The notes under the pieces: model-generated
Database searches by the model: none
What the model was told of the DNA's origin: nothing
The model's input: the letters and a program-made list of their open reading frames with translations, nothing else
Assembly: GCA_019671135.1 (NCBI GenBank)
Contig: JAHRHY010000004.1
Location: forward strand, 1,550,001-1,614,000
Direction: 5' to 3'
DNA length: 64,000 nt
Source of the DNA: Linnemannia hyalina
Lineage: Eukaryota; Mortierellomycota; Mortierellomycetes; Mortierellales; Mortierellaceae
Made by a program: the position numbers and the translations under genes
Shown here: positions 47,529 through 57,045 of the stretch, piece after piece
Position numbering within the stretch: position 1 is the stretch's first letter
How the letters are laid out: the number at the start of each line of letters is the position of its first letter

Positions 47529-47645
47529 GGATACAACTTTTATACCTGCCAAGAATACATGTCGACTTGGATACAACTCTTACCTGCCAAGAATTACAAG
47601 TCGATGCCTGGATACAATTTATCCCTGCCAAGAATATTCACATCG
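47529..47645 (+). repeat. degenerate minisatellite, about 3 units of 40-41 bases
   Basis: Units start with GGATACAA at 47529, 47569 and 47610; each continues with an (A/T)-rich step, then CTGCCAAGAAT, then a variable end containing GTCGA or CATCG. A diverged partial unit (TGCCAAGACTTTCTCGTACA) lies just upstream at about 47498. Confidence 0.75.
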
Positions 47646-47875
47646 TTATCCACCACCATGGCCCGCCTCTAATCCAAATAAAAAGGAGGTTCTCTATTAA
47701 AAACACACGCAAAAATATCGTTAAAAATCTTGGCATTCACGGGGAAGGGGACGCGCCATGGGGCCAAAATAGCTTCATAATGACAAAATAAACACGGAGA
47801 TGGCGAGGGAGCAAAAAATAAAATGAGGTGTTAGCAGGCCATCCCTTTTTTCGAGGAAGGGAAAGGATTTGTCTT

Positions 47876-47893
47876 GGCATGGCGTCCCATGCC
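47876..47893. repeat. 7-bp hairpin upstream of the repeat-precursor gene
   Basis: GGCATGG (47876-47882), loop CGTC, CCATGCC (47887-47893). It lies 195 bases before the TATA box and could equally be a palindromic protein-binding site or chance. Confidence 0.35.
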
Positions 47894-48087
47894 CTCTTGT
47901 GAGCACAAGCTCATTCCATATTTGGCTCCGGCGGAATGGTGGCGGCATAAACTTCGAGCCAGCAAGCTCCAAACCGATCGGCTTAGAACCCGCGTTTTAG
48001 AAAAGAGACGCGTCTAGTAAATATGGTTTTTCGTGCCCCTCTCTTCCAAGCGTGTGTTTTGTGAGCAGTTTTGTCGTGTCAGACCAG

Positions 48088-48096
48088 TATAAAAAG
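48088..48096 (+). promoter_or_regulatory. TATA box of the repeat-precursor gene
   Basis: TATAAAAAG lies 163 bases before the ATG at 48251. It is the clearest TATA box I can find in the window. A strong TATA element suggests inducible or high-level expression, unlike the housekeeping genes around it. Confidence 0.55.
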
Positions 48097-48250
48097 AACT
48101 CTCGTCGCGCACAAAATTACAAAACCATCAACAGCTTCTCATTTCTCAACGATTCAGCAATACCTAGCAACAGCAACCTCAACAACTTGACGTTTTTCTC
48201 ATTAGTATACTTTTCTTCTACAAACCTCACCACTCAACCTATCTCCAACA

Positions 48251-49507
48251 ATGAAGATCCAATTCATCTCCCTCCTCCTGGTCGCCTCAGTCGCCATGTC
48301 CAGACCCGTCCCTTCCTCCACCACCACCACCACCAACGCGGCGCTGGATCGCCGAACCCTGATCGGAGACGAATACACGGTCACCAACCAAGTCGACAAC
48401 TCCCGTGGCAAGAAGACCTTTAGAGTTGACCATAACGGAGACTCATCCGTCCACAAAGGTCTCATCAACGACCTTGTCGATTCCTCTCGTAGCGGGGCCG
48501 ACGACGCCGATGAGGGTATTCTGTTCCGTCGCCGTAGTCTCCTCGGCGATTTGTTCGGCGGGAACAGCATGTCCATCAGTAACGAGAACGATAACTCCAA
48601 GCACACCCAGACCAAGAACGAGCACGATAACCGGCACACTACCATCACCAAGATCCACAAGGAACAAAACTCTAACGATGACGAGGACGAAGACGATTCT
48701 ATGTCCCCTGATTCGTTCTTCGACAAGCGCGGCAACGGCGATGAACATGGCGCTGCCTCGGCTTCCGTGAACCGCCGTGGGTTGTTCGGTGGCGACTCGA
48801 CAACGATCAACAATGTCAACGACAACTCGAAGCACACCCAGACAATGAACGTCCACAACAACCGTGATACCACCATCACAAAACTTCACAAGCAACAACA
48901 ATCTAGTCGCCACCGTCCCCGTCGAGGTGACGCGACCATCCCCAAGGGCTTCTTTGACCGCCGCAGCGACGAATCGAACGACATGAACCGCCGCAGCCTT
49001 TTGGGCGATCTGTTTGGCGGGAACTCTATGTCGATCAGTAACGTCAACGACAACTCCCAAACTAAGAAGACTCTCAACTCTCACGGAAACCGCAACACTC
49101 GCATCACCAAAATCCGCAAGACCACCAACTCTCGCCACCGCGACGGCGACAACGACTCGGATTCGGATGCAAGCTTCTTTGACAAGCGTGGATTGCTGTT
49201 CGGCGGCGATGATATGGTGATCAACAACGAGAACGACAACTCCCAAACCAAAAAGACCCTCAACTCCCATGGAAACCGTCACACCCGCATCAATCGCATC
49301 CACAAGTCTTCCCATGGCTCTGGTTCTGGTTCCGGCTCGAACTTCTTCGACAAGCGCGGTCTTTTGTTCGGCGACAAGTCGACGGTGATCACCAACCAGA
49401 ACGACAACTCACAGAACAAAAAGACCTTTAACTCTCACCACGACCGCAACAACATTAACAGCGCTACAGTCGAGAAGAACATGCTTGCTGTCGAGGACGG
49501 ATTCTGA
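48251..49507 (+). CDS. secreted Kex2-punctuated repeat precursor, function unknown
   Basis: A single exon encodes 418 aa. A signal peptide (KIQFISLLLVASVAM) precedes six diverged copies of one unit, near residues 34-66, 94-138, 175-215, 247-291, 312-353 and 368-403. Each unit starts with a dibasic site (RR or KR), often after SFFD/GFFD/NFFD, then (S/G)LL(G/F)..GG, a strand-like I-x-N-x-N-D-N-S core, a T-x-N-x-H stretch and T-x-I-x-K-I-x-K. The core D-N-S is kept in all six copies. Acidic or Ser/Gly-rich spacers separate the units. Dibasic sites lie at 34-35, 93-95, 159-160, 175-176, 224-225, 237-238, 247-248, 312-313 and 368-369. This is the layout of Kex2-processed repeat proteins, known in fungi as sources of repellents, pheromones and cyclic peptides; I cannot assign any of these. 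No homologous family is recognised. AATAAA follows at 49685. Confidence 0.85.
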   Translation: MKIQFISLLLVASVAMSRPVPSSTTTTTNAALDRRTLIGDEYTVTNQVDNSRGKKTFRVDHNGDSSVHKGLINDLVDSSRSGADDADEGILFRRRSLLGDLFGGNSMSISNENDNSKHTQTKNEHDNRHTTITKIHKEQNSNDDEDEDDSMSPDSFFDKRGNGDEHGAASASVNRRGLFGGDSTTINNVNDNSKHTQTMNVHNNRDTTITKLHKQQQSSRHRPRRGDATIPKGFFDRRSDESNDMNRRSLLGDLFGGNSMSISNVNDNSQTKKTLNSHGNRNTRITKIRKTTNSRHRDGDNDSDSDASFFDKRGLLFGGDDMVINNENDNSQTKKTLNSHGNRHTRINRIHKSSHGSGSGSGSNFFDKRGLLFGDKSTVITNQNDNSQNKKTFNSHHDRNNINSATVEKNMLAVEDGF

Positions 49508-49684
49508 GCATGAGGAGGATGGATGTAGTTGGATGGAAGGCACGAAAAAGATATTATTGTTACAATTTTGATAGAGCTAGTGGGAACCTTCAATCGCTGG
49601 GCGACATTAGGAGCTCAAGATGAAAAAGGGGAAGAGGGTAAAGAGAACGGCTATGTGCAAATTATTTGAGTCATAGTAGTAGAA

Positions 49685-49690
49685 AATAAA
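49685..49690 (+). terminator. polyadenylation signal AATAAA for the repeat-precursor gene
   Basis: It lies 178 bases after the stop codon and 65 bases before the convergent ABC-F stop. Confidence 0.4.
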
Positions 49691-49754
49691 CCTGAATGCA
49701 TATGATACACGTACAAAAGAAAGAAGAACAACAAAAGAAACCTATAAAACCCCC

Positions 49755-52590
49755 TTAGATGGGACGGCCGCCTCCACTGCGCATACCCTTCTTGTTCTCA
49801 GTAACAACAGTCTTGACATACTCGTCAACACCGCCCTCAAGACGGATCAACTTGCCGCCCTTGACTCGGTAAACAACTCCGGCCTCCTCTTGGGCCCTCA
49901 ACATTTCATCCTCGTCCTCCTCATCGCTCTCGTCTTCGTCGTCGTCCTCGCAGACAGCCTTGACAAAGTAAGCGTCGTGAGAGACCAGGACAACGGCGCC
50001 GGTGTACTCCTTAAGCGCAACAATCAGTCCCTGAATAGTCGCCATGTCCAAATGGTTGGTGATCTCATCCAGCAACAACACTTGGGGTCCACCGTGGACA
50101 CAGATCGCCAGAGCAACACGAGCTTTCTGTCCTCCAGAAAGCGTCGACATCGGCAAGACCGCAACCTGACCGGCAACACCAAACGAGCCAAGGTACTTGC
50201 GAGCCACCGGCTGGGACTTGTAATCCTCGGGGAACTCGTCCATCAGGTACTGCACCGCCGACTTGGTCGCATATCCGTCCAGCTTGTCAACGTTGTGCTG
50301 CGAGAAATAGCCAACCTTGACTAGCGACGAGAACCGTTCGACAGTTCCAGAGGTGGGCACAGCCTCGCCCGAGAGCAACGACATCAGGGTCGACTTTCCG
50401 CATCCGTTGGGTCCCAAGAGCGCTATTCTCGACGAGTGGTGAAGCGAGAGGCTAATGTTCTGGATGACAGGGCCGGTCTTGCGGGCAGGGGCACCAGGGT
50501 AGGAGTAGGTGACATTGTTGAGCGAGATTAAGGTTGTAGGGTTGCCGCGGAGCTCCATAGGGCTGGGCAAGGGGATTGTGACGGGGGGCTCGGGCGCCTC
50601 GCGCACGACGGCAATTCCCAGGGCCAGATGGTAACCATGGACATACGACTGCTTCAACCGCTTGCCGTTCTCAAGCTTGTTATGTCCAGCCAATCGGGTC
50701 AGTTTCTACGAGTTGTTCAAAACAAAACATATACGTATCAGTTTTTCGGTGCTTCAAACAATAACTTTGACCACACCATATAAAAATAGAGCCTTGTCCT
50801 TCTAAGTACCTTCTGGCGCGAGGCGATGACGGCGCCACGCTTATCGTCTCCAGTCTTGCTCATGATGGAGCGCTGCTTGTTGATGGTGTCCCGAACATGC
50901 TTCCTCTTCTTCTCCAAGGCATCGGCGATACGGTCCTTCATCTTGGCCTTGTCCTCCATCTTCATCTCGTATTCGTCGTAGTTTCCAGGGAAGTATTCCA
51001 ACTGGCAGTCGCGAAGACGAATGATCTCCTGGGAGACAGTGTTCAAAAAGCTGCGGTCGTGAGAAACAACCACCACGGTCTGATCCTCACCAATGTTCTC
51101 CAAGAGGTAGTTCTGGAGCCAAATGATAGCAGGCAAGTCCAAATGGCTATTGCAAAGAAAGAGATGCGGACGAAATTAAAAAATATGTCCTTCAAATCAC
51201 CTTCCTGTCTTCGACCAAAGCCGTTACAGCATACAACATCATAAACCAGGTTGACTTACTTAGTGGGCTCATCCAAGAGGAGCAAGTCGGGTTTCAAGAA
51301 CAGGGCCGTGGCAAGAGCGATTCTCATCTTCCATCCTCCAGAGAACTGCCTGATGGGCAAATCCTGGTTGGCGGGCGTAAATCCAAGACCCCTCAACAAC
51401 TCGCGAGCCCTGGACTCGGCAGACTCGGCCTCGATCTGCTGCAACTTGCTGAAGACAGACTCCATCATCTCGTGGGCCTGGTTCAAGGTATCGATCGAGG
51501 GCTCTACACCTTCAATGGGGACATCCTCAAAGGCCTTCTTGGCGTCCTTCTCCTCTTCTTCGACAACGAGCAACAGCTCACGAGCCTCGGCTCCGCGCTT
51601 GCCACTTCGACGGATCGCCAGCTTTTGTTGAGCCGCCAGCTTGACCTTCATGCGCTCCCACTCCAGCTTCTTGATGCTCTTGACCAACTGCTTCGGGTAC
51701 TTGTTGACCGCCTGCTGGAGGAGCTTCGACTCGGCCATGAGGAGGGTGCGCTCGGTATCGGCCTTCAAGACCGTCTCGACAACGGTCTGGTCCTCGGGAG
51801 TATCGGAGGACAGCTGTTCAATGTAAAGGGTGCGGAGATTGAGCGGGAAGCCGATCAATTGACCATATCCGATCGACTTGAGCAGAGTTGACTTTCCTGT
51901 TCCATTGCGACCGATGAGTCCGTACATGGTTCCAGACTTGAACCAGAGTCGGGCGTCCTTTAGAAGAGGCCGCTCGCCAATGGTGATGTTGACTTGCTTG
52001 AGATCTACCTCCTTGGACAAAGTTTCGAGCGTCTCCTCGTGGAATCGCGACTGCTGCGAATAAGCCTCTAAAACGGACGTGTCGCCTACAAAGGCGTCCT
52101 TTCCGGGGACGGGTGATCCGGGGGCGGATGAGGCTGCCGATGCTCCTGCGGATGACTTTGAGGCGAGCTTCTTTGCAGCCTTGGACATTTTGACGGGCTT
52201 GGATTTGAAGGGCTTCTTGGTGCCTGCTGATGCGGATGACGACTGCTTGTTGTCCTGCTCGCTCGAGTCCTCGTTACTGTCGTCGTCGTCGTTGACAGAG
52301 AGGTTGTTGAGGGCGTTATCGATCTTGACGAGGTTGCTGGGGTTGGCGGAAGAAGAGGAAGATGTTGAAGTTGCGCTAGTAAAGAGGTCGTGGAGGGAGG
52401 TATAGAAGGTATCAAGGGCAGCGTCCTCGAGTCCACTGTCGACGAGGAAGTGCTCGGTCTCTTCGCGAAGGTCGTCCACGGTGGTGAAGGACTGTGCGTC
52501 GATGATGGATGCCAGGTAATCCCTGATGTCGTCGTCCAGCGAGACACAGGCGGGCAACCGGGCGATAAAGGTCTTGGATGACACGGGCAT
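49755..52590 (-). CDS. ABC-F family ATPase (GCN20/ABCF3-like)
   Basis: Three exons (52590-51260, 51146-50810, 50705-49755) give 872 aa. Two ABC domains lie in one chain without membrane segments, as in soluble ABC-F translation factors. NBD1: Walker A GLIGRNGTGKST (about 225-235), signature FSGGWKMR, Walker B LLLLDEPTNHLD, VVVVSHDRSFLN. A charged linker (YEMKMEDKAKMKDRIADAL) matches the P-site tRNA-interacting region of the family. NBD2: LLGPNGCGKST, LSGGQKARVALA, LLLDEITNHLD, VVLVSHDAYFV. The N-terminal 70 residues (VSLDDDIRDYLASIIDAQ) resemble the helical N-domain of GCN20/ABCF3, which couples to GCN1 on ribosomes. A Lys-rich, Ser/Ala-rich linker follows. NBD2 has Ile in place of the usual Pro of DEPTNHLD. 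GCN20-like is my best assignment; another ABC-F subgroup cannot be excluded. An acidic stretch precedes the C-terminus. Confidence 0.85.
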
Positions 52591-53084
52591 AGTATTAAAG
52601 TGTTTTTTTCTTCCTTTTGACAAGTGAAATGAGGAGAGTGTAGTGCTGTTGGTGTTGTTGCCTTGTAAGAGTAAAAAGGGTAAAGGCGAGTGAGTGTGTG
52701 AGGTGATGAGTTGTTTGTGAAAAAGTGAAGTGATGAAAAGAATCAGTGATGTTATCGCGTCCTTGTCCTCTCTCTTTTATTACCTTCTGGCACTTGCATT
52801 CGACGACACAGCGAAAGAGAAGAGACAAAACCTTAACCCGAAAAAGCAGTCCGCCCGCAGTTTTTCAATTCCTGCGGGCTTGGAGCGATTGGAGAAACCA
52901 ACGCGGCTGTGTCCACTCCGACAGTCGAAAAATATTCTCAAAGAAAAGCTCAAGCAAGCAGTTGAACCGCTTTGTCGGTCAACACTCTTACTTCTCCCTC
53001 CTTTTGTTTCTTCTCAATCGGGCGGACAATTGCACAGAGTGAGAGAGGTATGTACATAGATTTTGTTTTTTATTATTATACAGT
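52591..53084. promoter_or_regulatory. ABC-F promoter and 3' flank of the next gene
   Basis: This 494-base gap separates two minus-strand genes. It must contain the ABC-F promoter. No TATA box or gene is visible. Confidence 0.45.
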
Positions 53085-54808
53085 TTACATTTGGATGGTC
53101 GGTGCACTGGCACCAGTAATTGTCGTTCGATGCACATAGGGCCGCTCATTGCCCGGACGTGAATTACTCTGCGACATATTCTGGAAGGCAATCAGAACCT
53201 CTGACGTGCGTTGGCCCTGGTTGTTCAACTGCTGCTGTACGCTATTGGCATCGCCATTCATCTTGATCTCTACATCCACAAACAGCGGATACTTTTAGAT
53301 ACATCACAAATAAAAAGGATTATAATTTTAGTTAGTATGCGAATTACACATTGCGAACAGGCTGGCAGCAAGTAACGAGGAAGGAAAGAGGAGAGGAACG
53401 TACGTCTTGGTAGAATTCGCCCGCGCCGAGATGGACAATGGTCTTGTCGTCACAGCAGGAATCGAGCATGAAGACATGTCCACAACGGATATGGATAAAG
53501 GCCTGGGAGATACCGGCCCAAACACGTGGATCGGCCTTGAGATGTCGCTCAATCGACAGGATCGAGCTCTGGATACTGTCTTCGAGGATGGGGATCGAGT
53601 CCGAGATCGTAGGCTCAACCAGCTTCTTGGTTAGCCAGTCTTCCAGCAGTCGACAGAGGATATTCGTCTTGGCATTCCCATGTGAAGCCAAATGAGGGAT
53701 CTTAGTGAAAAAAAAGGGTACAAAGACAGAGAAAGGAGTATTGATTTAGTTTAGTGAGCGAATCTTCATAGAACCATGCGGATACGGATGGTATGGTCTG
53801 ATTAGCACCCTCACACACAGACACGCATACGGGGTGTATCCTATCCACGCGTTTAGAAAGCGACCAACAAGGGCAATCACACTTACAGCGAGAAACCCAC
53901 CCCCACGGCCAATGCCATCAAAAAAATACGTCAATCGGATGGTGGACACACTTTTCCAGTAATCCTTCTCCATCACAGCCAAGAACAGCGCATAGCTCTC
54001 TCGTTCCTCAACCGACTGCCAGGCAGGGATATTACTCGAGAACGTGAACCCAACAGTGGGTGCACTGCTGGAGGCTTGTATCCGGAAGGGGGACTGGGTA
54101 CTGGGGGCAGATGTGGACGGGCGGCTGCCGATAGACATGTTGTTGAGTTGGTCTGTTGGCATCTGGTCGTAAGGAAGTTGTGTTCGTTGCTGTTGTTTCT
54201 TTTGGAACCGGGAAGAAAAGACAAGACTATCGTTGTCGTCCTCTTGGTAGTCTTCGTCCTCTTTATCAGACAATGGATCCACATCGCTGTCCCCACAGCC
54301 CATGTAGGGCGTCAAGGGTGGTGATGGGATGTCGATAGCTGCCGATGTAGATTGTTTGGACCCTTGTTCACACTCGACGGACAGGGACCATAACTCGAAA
54401 CCCGAGTCTTGATTTGACGGTGCAGAGTCCTTACACCCTGCTACAAAAGGGTCGGGAATAAAACGTGGTAATGGAGAAAAGTATGGTTAAGACCGGTAAT
54501 GGTTGGGGTTGCATCTTCAACGTAGACCATCCTCTCTTTCCCACACGCGGAAACTCTTGAGAAGATTCTTAAAGGTCGATTTCCACACTTCATGCGTCTA
54601 TCGGCGTTCAAGACAGTGAAGGGACAAGTGGCCTCAGGCCGTGTCTCTTTGTTCTTTACTCGAAGCACAGGACACTGGACCCCGGCCGAGTCGAGCCACT
54701 TTAGCGAGAGGTAGAGAGAGTGTGTTTTGTATGTGCTTAGAAGAGAAGCAAGACGTTACCTGAATTGAGGAATGGAGGACTGCAGGCTGAGATAGGCGAG
54801 TGAAGCAT
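53085..54808 (-). CDS. unrecognised protein, possible degenerate PP2C-like fold
   Basis: Four exons (54808-54760, 54440-53887, 53700-53404, 53291-53085) give 368 aa with consistent phases. I do not recognise the family. The first about 130 residues are disordered, with an acidic block (DPLSDKEDEDYQEDDNDS). The rest is well ordered: YALFLAVMEKDYWKSVSTIR, LTYFFDGIGRGGGFLAI, NAKTNILCRLLEDWLTKK, SSILSIERHLKADPRVW, QAFIHIRCGHVFMLDSCCDD, TIVHLGAGEFYQDYPLF. The order FFDG-Gly-rich, long helix, then two strands around HIRCGHVFMLDS loosely recalls PP2C phosphatases, whose VFDGHGG and ANVGDSR motifs would be eroded here; this is weak inference. The tail is Gln/Asn-rich. The short first exon was chosen because its ATG follows a pyrimidine-rich leader and its donor keeps the frame. 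Confidence 0.6.
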
Positions 54809-56355
54809 ATTGTGTAGATAGAGTGATAGTTAAAAGGAGCGATGGGTGGTTGTTGAGTGTAGAGGAGGAGTAATAAGGAGCAAAAGAAGCAGTGGTGGTG
54901 GTGGGTGGCAGTTATTAGTTAAAGAAGGAAGGAGGGAGAGAGCAGACTGAAAGAACGTTGAGGTGGTGAAGGTGTGGGTGGCAGTTGGATAACTTGGATA
55001 CGTTCAGGAACGAAGGATGAAGAGAGAAATTGACTTTGGTTGCTTTGGTAATGATAGAACAAACCGAGCTGTGAATGATGAGTAGAGTATGGTATATCAG
55101 AGAAGAGAAAAGAAGGTATAATGAAAGAAAGGAATGGTAAACGAAAAAAGGAAACAAAAGAAAAAGTCAAAAGAAGGGAACCAGAAGTTAGTGAGCAAAA
55201 AAGAGGACGGTTGTGGTTGTTATCTACGGCAGTTTGACGGAGGACGGAGAACGTCGAAGACGCCGACGACGATTGTCTCCGGTAGAGAGCATTTCGCTTC
55301 GCTGGAGGCTATGTGTTTGAGATCACCCACTCCTCTCACCCCTTGCACCTTGCAGAAACAGGATAGGATAGATAGGGTGGTGAGGGAAGAGGTGGACGGA
55401 GCGTGAAGATAACAGACAGAGAGACAGATACATGTCCATCGTACATGCACATTCACGGTATCGATTGTCAATTCGTAATGAGAATGTCGCTCCTTTTCTT
55501 GAGACCACGACGGTGGCTACATGAACATATATCCATCGCCATCGCCATCGCCATCGTTGCTACCCTTCTTTTCTCAACAACACCTTGTCGACCTTTTCTT
55601 TTCTTTTCGTAATACCTATCCGTCGTTCAACAGGGCTCTTTTTGTTTTTGTGTTTACAAATGTGTTCATTTTGGCGATGGCACAAGACCCTGGTGGTTGT
55701 TGTTTTGCTGTAATGATCGGGAGACTTTGCACATGGGTCTCTGTTCCTTTTGTTATTATCGCCTTCCGCAAAAAATGTATTTCCATTGACAAATACCGAT
55801 ACTGCGAGTGCGAATGGGAGAGAGAGGCTGTGTGTATCTGTTCTTCTTGTGAACGATACCGATGAGATCGATACTGCAAAAATGCAAGGATGAGCACTTT
55901 CTCTCCTCCTTCGTTTGAAGTTGAAAAAAGGGTCCTGTTCACCTCACTGTTCATATCTGATAACCGGCCATGCTTATCAGCCGGGAACATTAGCCCAAGA
56001 ATCCTTCTCCGTCATTGTCATTGCCGTCATCATCAAGGTCCGATAAAAACTAGCCCACTCCGCCTCCGGAGACTGCATTTCAAACCAGGCTCCTCCTCCT
56101 GATGCTCTTTTTTTGTCTCTTCCTCCCTAATAAACGCGTGCCATTTTTCACATTCACTTTTTCCCTCTCCTCTACTCTCGTTGTCCCTCACACGCTCCTC
56201 CTCCGCCTTCTTATCGCGTAGACTGATCGTTATCGGACGTTCCGATTCCTCCTCTTCGCTCTTTTTCTCTCCCCCCCCCCCCCCCTGCTTTTTCACCCAT
56301 CCTCTCTCTCCTTTTCTCTCCCACTTCCTCATTCACACGCACTCGTTGTAGAACC
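54809..56355. other. divergent intergenic region, leaders on both sides
   Basis: The left part (54900-55170) is purine-rich on the plus strand, the leader of the minus-strand gene. The right part (56150-56340) is C/T-rich, the leader of the small gene at 56356, with a 15-base C-run at 56271-56285. A short CATCGC repeat lies at 55535-55556, and a 7-bp hairpin (CTGATAA 55957-55963 / TTATCAG 55974-55980). No gene is supported inside. Confidence 0.45.
56271..56285. repeat. 15-base poly-C run
   Basis: Fifteen consecutive C inside the pyrimidine-rich leader before 56356. The count may be affected by sequencing error. Confidence 0.8.
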
Positions 56356-56533
56356 ATGTCCTACGGCATAAACAATAAGAAAGCGCTCCAAAAACCCCTC
56401 AAGAAACTAGTTTTTCAATGGGGAGTAATACCTCGTTTTGGTGACCATGCCACACTTACCTTTATTTATCTGGCAGTACGTATCCTCCCTACCAGTCAAT
56501 TAAGTGACCCGGACCGATGCACAGAATGCACAC

Positions 56534-56574
<41 letters not shown>

Positions 56575-56823
56575 AATGAGAAAAGGTGTTTTTTCCTTAT
56601 TTTTCCTTGAAGCGTCATTGTCTGCCTGCTAACTGTCGTTCGATAGATTATGCAGCAAGACAACAACTCAACACTCCTCTCTCTCTCTCTTTCTCGCATG
56701 ATATGAATGTGTAAGTAGGACAACAACGAGAAGGCAATTGACCTAAAGTTAGGAGTTTGCTGGACACAGGGCCAAGTGAACAAGCAGGCTGAACAAGTGA
56801 TAAAAAGATGCAAGGTCGAGTGA
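56356..56823 (+). CDS. possible small two-exon gene, 74 aa, unknown function
   Basis: An ATG (accATGtcc) after a strongly C/T-rich leader opens a 40-codon exon (56356-56475) ending at GTACGT. Splicing to the AG at 56717-56718 keeps phase 0 and adds exon 56719-56823, ending in TGA. AATAAA follows at 56907. The product is basic: ALQKPLKKLVFQWGVIPRFG, then a short hydrophobic stretch ATLTFIYLA, then LKLGVCWTQGQVNKQAEQVI and a Lys/Arg-rich end. I recognise no family. Support comes only from the gene-like arrangement of leader, donor, acceptor, stop and poly(A) signal; a chance chain is possible. The intron carries a TC microsatellite. Confidence 0.35.
56537..56571 (+). repeat. (TC)17 microsatellite
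   Basis: Seventeen TC units plus one T, inside the proposed intron 56476-56718. A second, shorter CT tract lies near 56676-56693. Confidence 0.9.
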
Positions 56824-56906
56824 TTATTCTGACACCTGTCTACCTTGTCAGTCAGCCTAAGTGAGCAGTGTCCATTCATTGCGCGTCCGTAGTCTCCGAT
56901 TTGTAT

Positions 56907-56912
56907 AATAAA
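56907..56912 (+). terminator. AATAAA signal after the proposed small gene
   Basis: It lies 84 bases after the TGA at 56823 and is not explained by the minus-strand DPH2 gene. Confidence 0.35.
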
Positions 56913-57030
56913 AAGATAGATTGTTATCTCCGGTGTGAGGCGACGTTTTGTCTAGTGCGCAATCGTGCATGCTCGTGTTCTCAATAAAAATATCAAAGGA
57001 ATTAGCACTCTCAGAGACCATCTAGAAGGG

Positions 57031-57036
57031 TTTATT
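57031..57036 (-). terminator. polyadenylation signal AATAAA (TTTATT on +) for DPH2
   Basis: It lies 10 bases past the DPH2 stop on the minus strand. Confidence 0.4.
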
Positions 57037-57045
57037 ACGGTTGCT

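Larger units (their letters stand above)
45908..48250. other. divergent intergenic region between CYK3 and the repeat-precursor gene
   Basis: The CYK3-proximal part (46000-46280) is purine-rich on the plus strand, its pyrimidine-rich leader in sense. The middle holds no supportable gene; the open frame over 47303-47791 begins at a non-ATG codon and spans a tandem repeat. A degenerate minisatellite is at 47529-47645, a hairpin at 47876-47893 and a TATA box at 48088. Confidence 0.5.

Noticed and set aside
47303..47791. Open frame of 162 codons across the minisatellite
   Set aside because: It begins at a non-ATG codon and reads through a degenerate tandem repeat without domain features.
48202..48879. 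Long minus-strand frames opposite the secreted repeat gene
   Set aside because: Mirror frames produced by repetitive, C-ending codons; no signal peptide, motif or promoter, while the plus strand has all of these.
52591..52623. Upstream extension of the ABC-F protein
   Set aside because: It would start at TTG; the ATG at 52590 precedes the ordered N-domain.
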